A stretch of DNA of 35,175 bases. It comes from Desulfobacteria bacterium. Its GTDB lineage: Bacteria; Desulfobacterota; Desulfobacteria; Desulfobacterales; C00003060. Positions 34,519-35,175 of this stretch are shown in pieces. The DNA is taken from positions 1 through 35,175 of the forward strand of contig JAQYVR010000140.1 of assembly GCA_030145395.1 (NCBI GenBank), in the 5' to 3' direction. The notes beneath the pieces were generated by a model that ran no database searches, was not told the DNA's origin, and worked only from the letters and a program-made list of their open reading frames with translations. How positions within the stretch are numbered: position 1 is the first letter of the stretch; each line of letters begins with the position of its first letter. The position numbers were made by a program, and so were the translations under genes.

Positions 34519-35175
34519 TCAGTCGTTCGGTTCGATGGGTTTGCCACCCTTGTTGACCCTTGAGTAGCTTAACAGGTTATCGATAAGCTTGGACATCCGA
34601 TTGGCTCCGTCCACGGCATACGTAATGTACTCGTCAGCATCGTTGCTGAGCTGGCCCTGGCAAATCCTCCGCAGCATTCGAAGATGAGTGTTCACCGTTC
34701 GCAGCGGCTCTTGCAGATCATGGGAGGCAACATGGGCGAATCTCTCCAACTCCTCGTTGCTGCGTTCCAGTTCAGTGGCATAGCGTTCCAACTGCTTCTG
34801 TAAACGCTTGTGCTCCGTTATTTCCATTGTCAGTTGTTCGGCTGTCATAGTCAGCTTGGCGGTGCGTTCTTCAACGAGGCGTTCCAGCTCATCGTGGGCC
34901 TTTCTTAACGCCTCCTCTGCCTGTTTCCGAGCCAGGCGATCACCATGCTTGCTCACCACATCCGGGAGTACTGCCGGCAGCAGATCCAAATAGCCCATTC
35001 CGGAGTCCTTGATGATATAGTCGTTAACGCCGGCCTTGAGGGCTTCAACGGCAAGCTCTTCGGACCCTCTTCCTGTCAGAAGTACCAATGGCAAGGGGAC
35101 TTTTTCATCGAGAAGCTCCTTGCACAGTTCCAAGCCGGAGATTCCGGGCAAGCCATGGTCTATGACTACCAGATC
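34519..35175 (-). pseudogene. Truncated hybrid sensor (REC - coiled coil - HisKA), HATPase domain missing; 5' end outside window
   Basis: REC 'MPGISGLELCKELLDEKVPLPLVLLTGRGSEELAVEALKAGVNDYIIKDSG', HisKA 'FAHVASHDLQEPLRTVNTHLRML', then stop after 'LLSYSRVNKGGKPIEPND' with no N/G1/G2 boxes downstream. Confidence 0.65.

Noticed and set aside
34134-34547. 137-aa minus ORF downstream of the truncated kinase
   Set aside because: Overlaps competing frames of similar length, Pro/Ser/Arg-rich composition, no family recognised; treated as non-coding.
1-35175. CRISPR array or rRNA genes
   Set aside because: No regularly spaced identical repeats and no rRNA-like conserved segments seen on either strand.

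Overview
The window reads as a chromosomal segment of a Desulfobacterota-type (delta-proteobacterial) anaerobe; this is inferred from gene content only. On the minus strand there is a near-complete shikimate operon: aroF, aroB, a chorismate mutase-shikimate dehydrogenase fusion, aroA, aroK and aroC, with no dehydroquinate dehydratase. The + strand carries a flgM-like flagellar pair behind a sigma28-like promoter, a KptA-like / unknown 759-aa / CCA-type nucleotidyltransferase / tRNA-Arg neighbourhood, a ClpX-like ATPase without the zinc finger, and the siroheme-dependent heme genes ahbC-hemB-ahbD. A three-gene histidine kinase/receiver operon (minus strand) and a sigma54-activator gene (minus strand) follow. 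The activator gene is divergent from a module of CBS protein, DASS/SLC13 anion transporter, Zn-ribbon protein, second CBS protein and a PEP-synthase-like protein. The window ends with a CheY-like receiver and a truncated REC-HisKA gene. The strongest non-ORF signal is upstream of aroF on the minus strand and is absent from the ORF track: a 33-aa leader peptide (MDIRRYKQMGIFTCYYYYWHYGQVCPWLDGRIS) with a Shine-Dalgarno and an upstream TTGACA box, followed by mutually exclusive antiterminator and intrinsic terminator hairpins. This looks like a Tyr/Trp-codon ribosome-mediated attenuator controlling the whole aro operon. Other leads are a perfect -24/-12 sigma54 promoter in front of the CBS/transporter module, a KptA-like protein with apparently substituted catalytic motifs, a PEP-synthase-like protein lacking the C-terminal PEP-binding barrel, and several structured or repetitive intergenic elements. 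All assignments come from reading sequence and motif recall; no database search was run.
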